Assembly: GCA_003233255.1 (NCBI GenBank)
Contig: QILH01000107.1
Coordinates: 1 to 6,704 of the forward strand
DNA from: Gammaproteobacteria bacterium
GTDB lineage: Bacteria; Pseudomonadota; Gammaproteobacteria; UBA6429; Thiohalophilaceae
Length of the DNA stretch: 6,704 nucleotides
Direction of reading: 5' to 3'
A model generated the notes under the pieces. The model had not been told where the DNA came from. It did no database searches and saw only the letters and a list, made by a program, of their open reading frames with translations. The translations under genes were made by a program, and so were the position numbers. Positions 6,422 to 6,704 of the stretch are shown piece by piece. Within the stretch, counting starts at the first letter, position 1. The number at the start of each line of letters is the position of its first letter.

Positions 6422-6461
6422 AAAGGGGACGATTAAAAAATTAATCCCTCCGTCCCCCTTT
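6422..6461 (+). terminator. inverted repeat after the transporter; terminator or REP-like element
   Basis: The outer stem pairs AAAGGGGACG (6422-6431) with CGTCCCCCTTT (6451-6461), with one C bulged. The loop contains a second hairpin-capable unit, GATTAA-AAAA-TTAATC (6431-6446). Upstream, CGGAGG (6413-6418) can pair instead with CCTCCG (6447-6452), giving alternative folds. It lies 36 bases past the stop codon, right for a terminator. However, the strand after the stem is not a clean U-run, so it may instead be a mobile palindromic (REP/REPIN-like) sequence. Confidence 0.5.
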
Positions 6462-6536
6462 ACCTCTGTCTCGATCAACGCACTCACGCTTAATTAGCCA
6501 AAAAAGGGAAGTTAATCGTTTGAATAAGGATAAGAC

Positions 6537-6548
6537 GCCATATATGGC
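6537..6548. repeat. 12-bp perfect palindrome upstream of the right-hand promoter
   Basis: GCCATATATGGC, a perfect palindrome ending 3 bases before the candidate -35 box. The position suits an operator for the XRE regulator encoded downstream; this is inference from position and symmetry only. Confidence 0.4.
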
Positions 6549-6551
6549 AAA

Positions 6552-6580
6552 TTGACATTCTCCGAATAATTACCTAAAGT
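6552..6580 (+). promoter_or_regulatory. candidate promoter of the right-hand XRE gene
   Basis: Perfect -35 TTGACA (6552-6557), 17-base spacer, weak -10 TAAAGT (6575-6580, 4 of 6). The start site would fall near 6587, about 50 bases before the ATG at 6639. The weak -10 leaves this tentative, but the geometry and position are right. Confidence 0.5.
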
Positions 6581-6595
6581 GTCTAATCAGGCTAA

Positions 6596-6609
6596 TTTTA
6601 TGCATAAAA
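6596..6609. repeat. 14-bp perfect palindrome in the leader of the XRE gene
   Basis: TTTTATGCATAAAA, perfectly self-complementary, just downstream of the predicted transcription start. It is overlapped by one of two AGGCTAATT direct repeats (6589-6597 and 6630-6638), the second ending at the base before the start codon. An inverted copy of GGCTAATT lies at 6492-6499. It could be an operator or only AT-rich coincidence. Confidence 0.35.
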
Positions 6610-6638
6610 GCTGGTTAAGAAGACAGAATAGGCTAATT

Positions 6639-6704
6639 ATGAAGTTAACCAATGAGTGTTCAGATGATGCAGTACTAAAGGAGCTCGGTAATCGCATCGC
6701 ACAA
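6639..6704 (+). CDS. XRE-family (HipB-like) regulator, N-terminus only
   Basis: The frame is open from the ATG at 6639 to the window edge, 22 codons: MKLTNECSDDAV then LKELGNRIAQ. The pattern of an acidic start followed by V-L-K-E-L-G-x-R-I-A-Q is the usual entry into helix 1 of XRE-type DNA-binding domains, including those encoded directly upstream of hipA-like genes. AGG at 6630-6632 lies 6 bases before the ATG. A promoter and palindromes upstream fit an autoregulated antitoxin or repressor. The HTH itself and any partner toxin gene are outside the window, so 'antitoxin' is a guess; a stand-alone repressor is the alternative. Confidence 0.68.
   Translation, partial: MKLTNECSDDAVLKELGNRIAQ

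Overview
The window reads as a piece of an accessory region in a gammaproteobacterial chromosome. The support for that assignment is a HipA close to the E. coli type, a SEC-C protein of the PBPRA1643-like type, and the 3' half of a bacterial tRNA-Phe(GAA). Species cannot be named from this sequence. Base composition shifts along the window: the hipA block and the right-hand intergenic region look AT-richer than the two large membrane-protein genes, which fits a patchwork of acquired and resident DNA.

Layout, left to right. (1) 1-1206, minus strand: a type II toxin-antitoxin module, hipB then hipA. hipA runs off the left edge before its catalytic loop. The module has a near-ideal sigma-70 promoter with a 17-bp spacer. 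Three 18-bp palindromic operators (TATACG-N6-CGTATA type) sit on it at an exact 27-bp period, which explains how HipB/HipBA would autoregulate. (2) 1207-1778: no convincing gene, but a broken tRNA-Phe 3' half at 1517-1588. (3) 1779-2114, plus: a small SEC-C metal-binding protein. A second copy of the last 15 bases of the tRNA remnant follows it, so the gene is bracketed by a direct repeat that looks like an attachment-site duplication. (4) 2256-4154, plus: a 632-residue multi-pass membrane protein with a DUF3592-like N-terminal domain, function unknown. (5) 4156-4550, plus: a decayed C-terminal remnant of a Rieske-type ring-hydroxylating oxygenase alpha subunit, with one frameshift and one in-frame stop. 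(6) 4754-6385, plus: a 543-residue MFS-fold transporter resembling the folate-biopterin (BT1) family. (7) 6386-6638: a GC-rich inverted repeat, then AT-rich DNA with two perfect palindromes around a candidate promoter. (8) 6639 onward, plus: the first 22 codons of an XRE/HipB-like repressor running off the right edge.

The genes do not form one obvious pathway. The two ends are HTH regulators of toxin-antitoxin character (one a certain HipBA, one probable). Between them lie a tRNA remnant with duplicated 3' end, a dead oxygenase fragment and singletons. This is what a turnover hotspot looks like. I do not see a demonstrably new biological system; the most unusual items are the phased operator array and the tRNA-3'-end duplication around the SEC-C gene.
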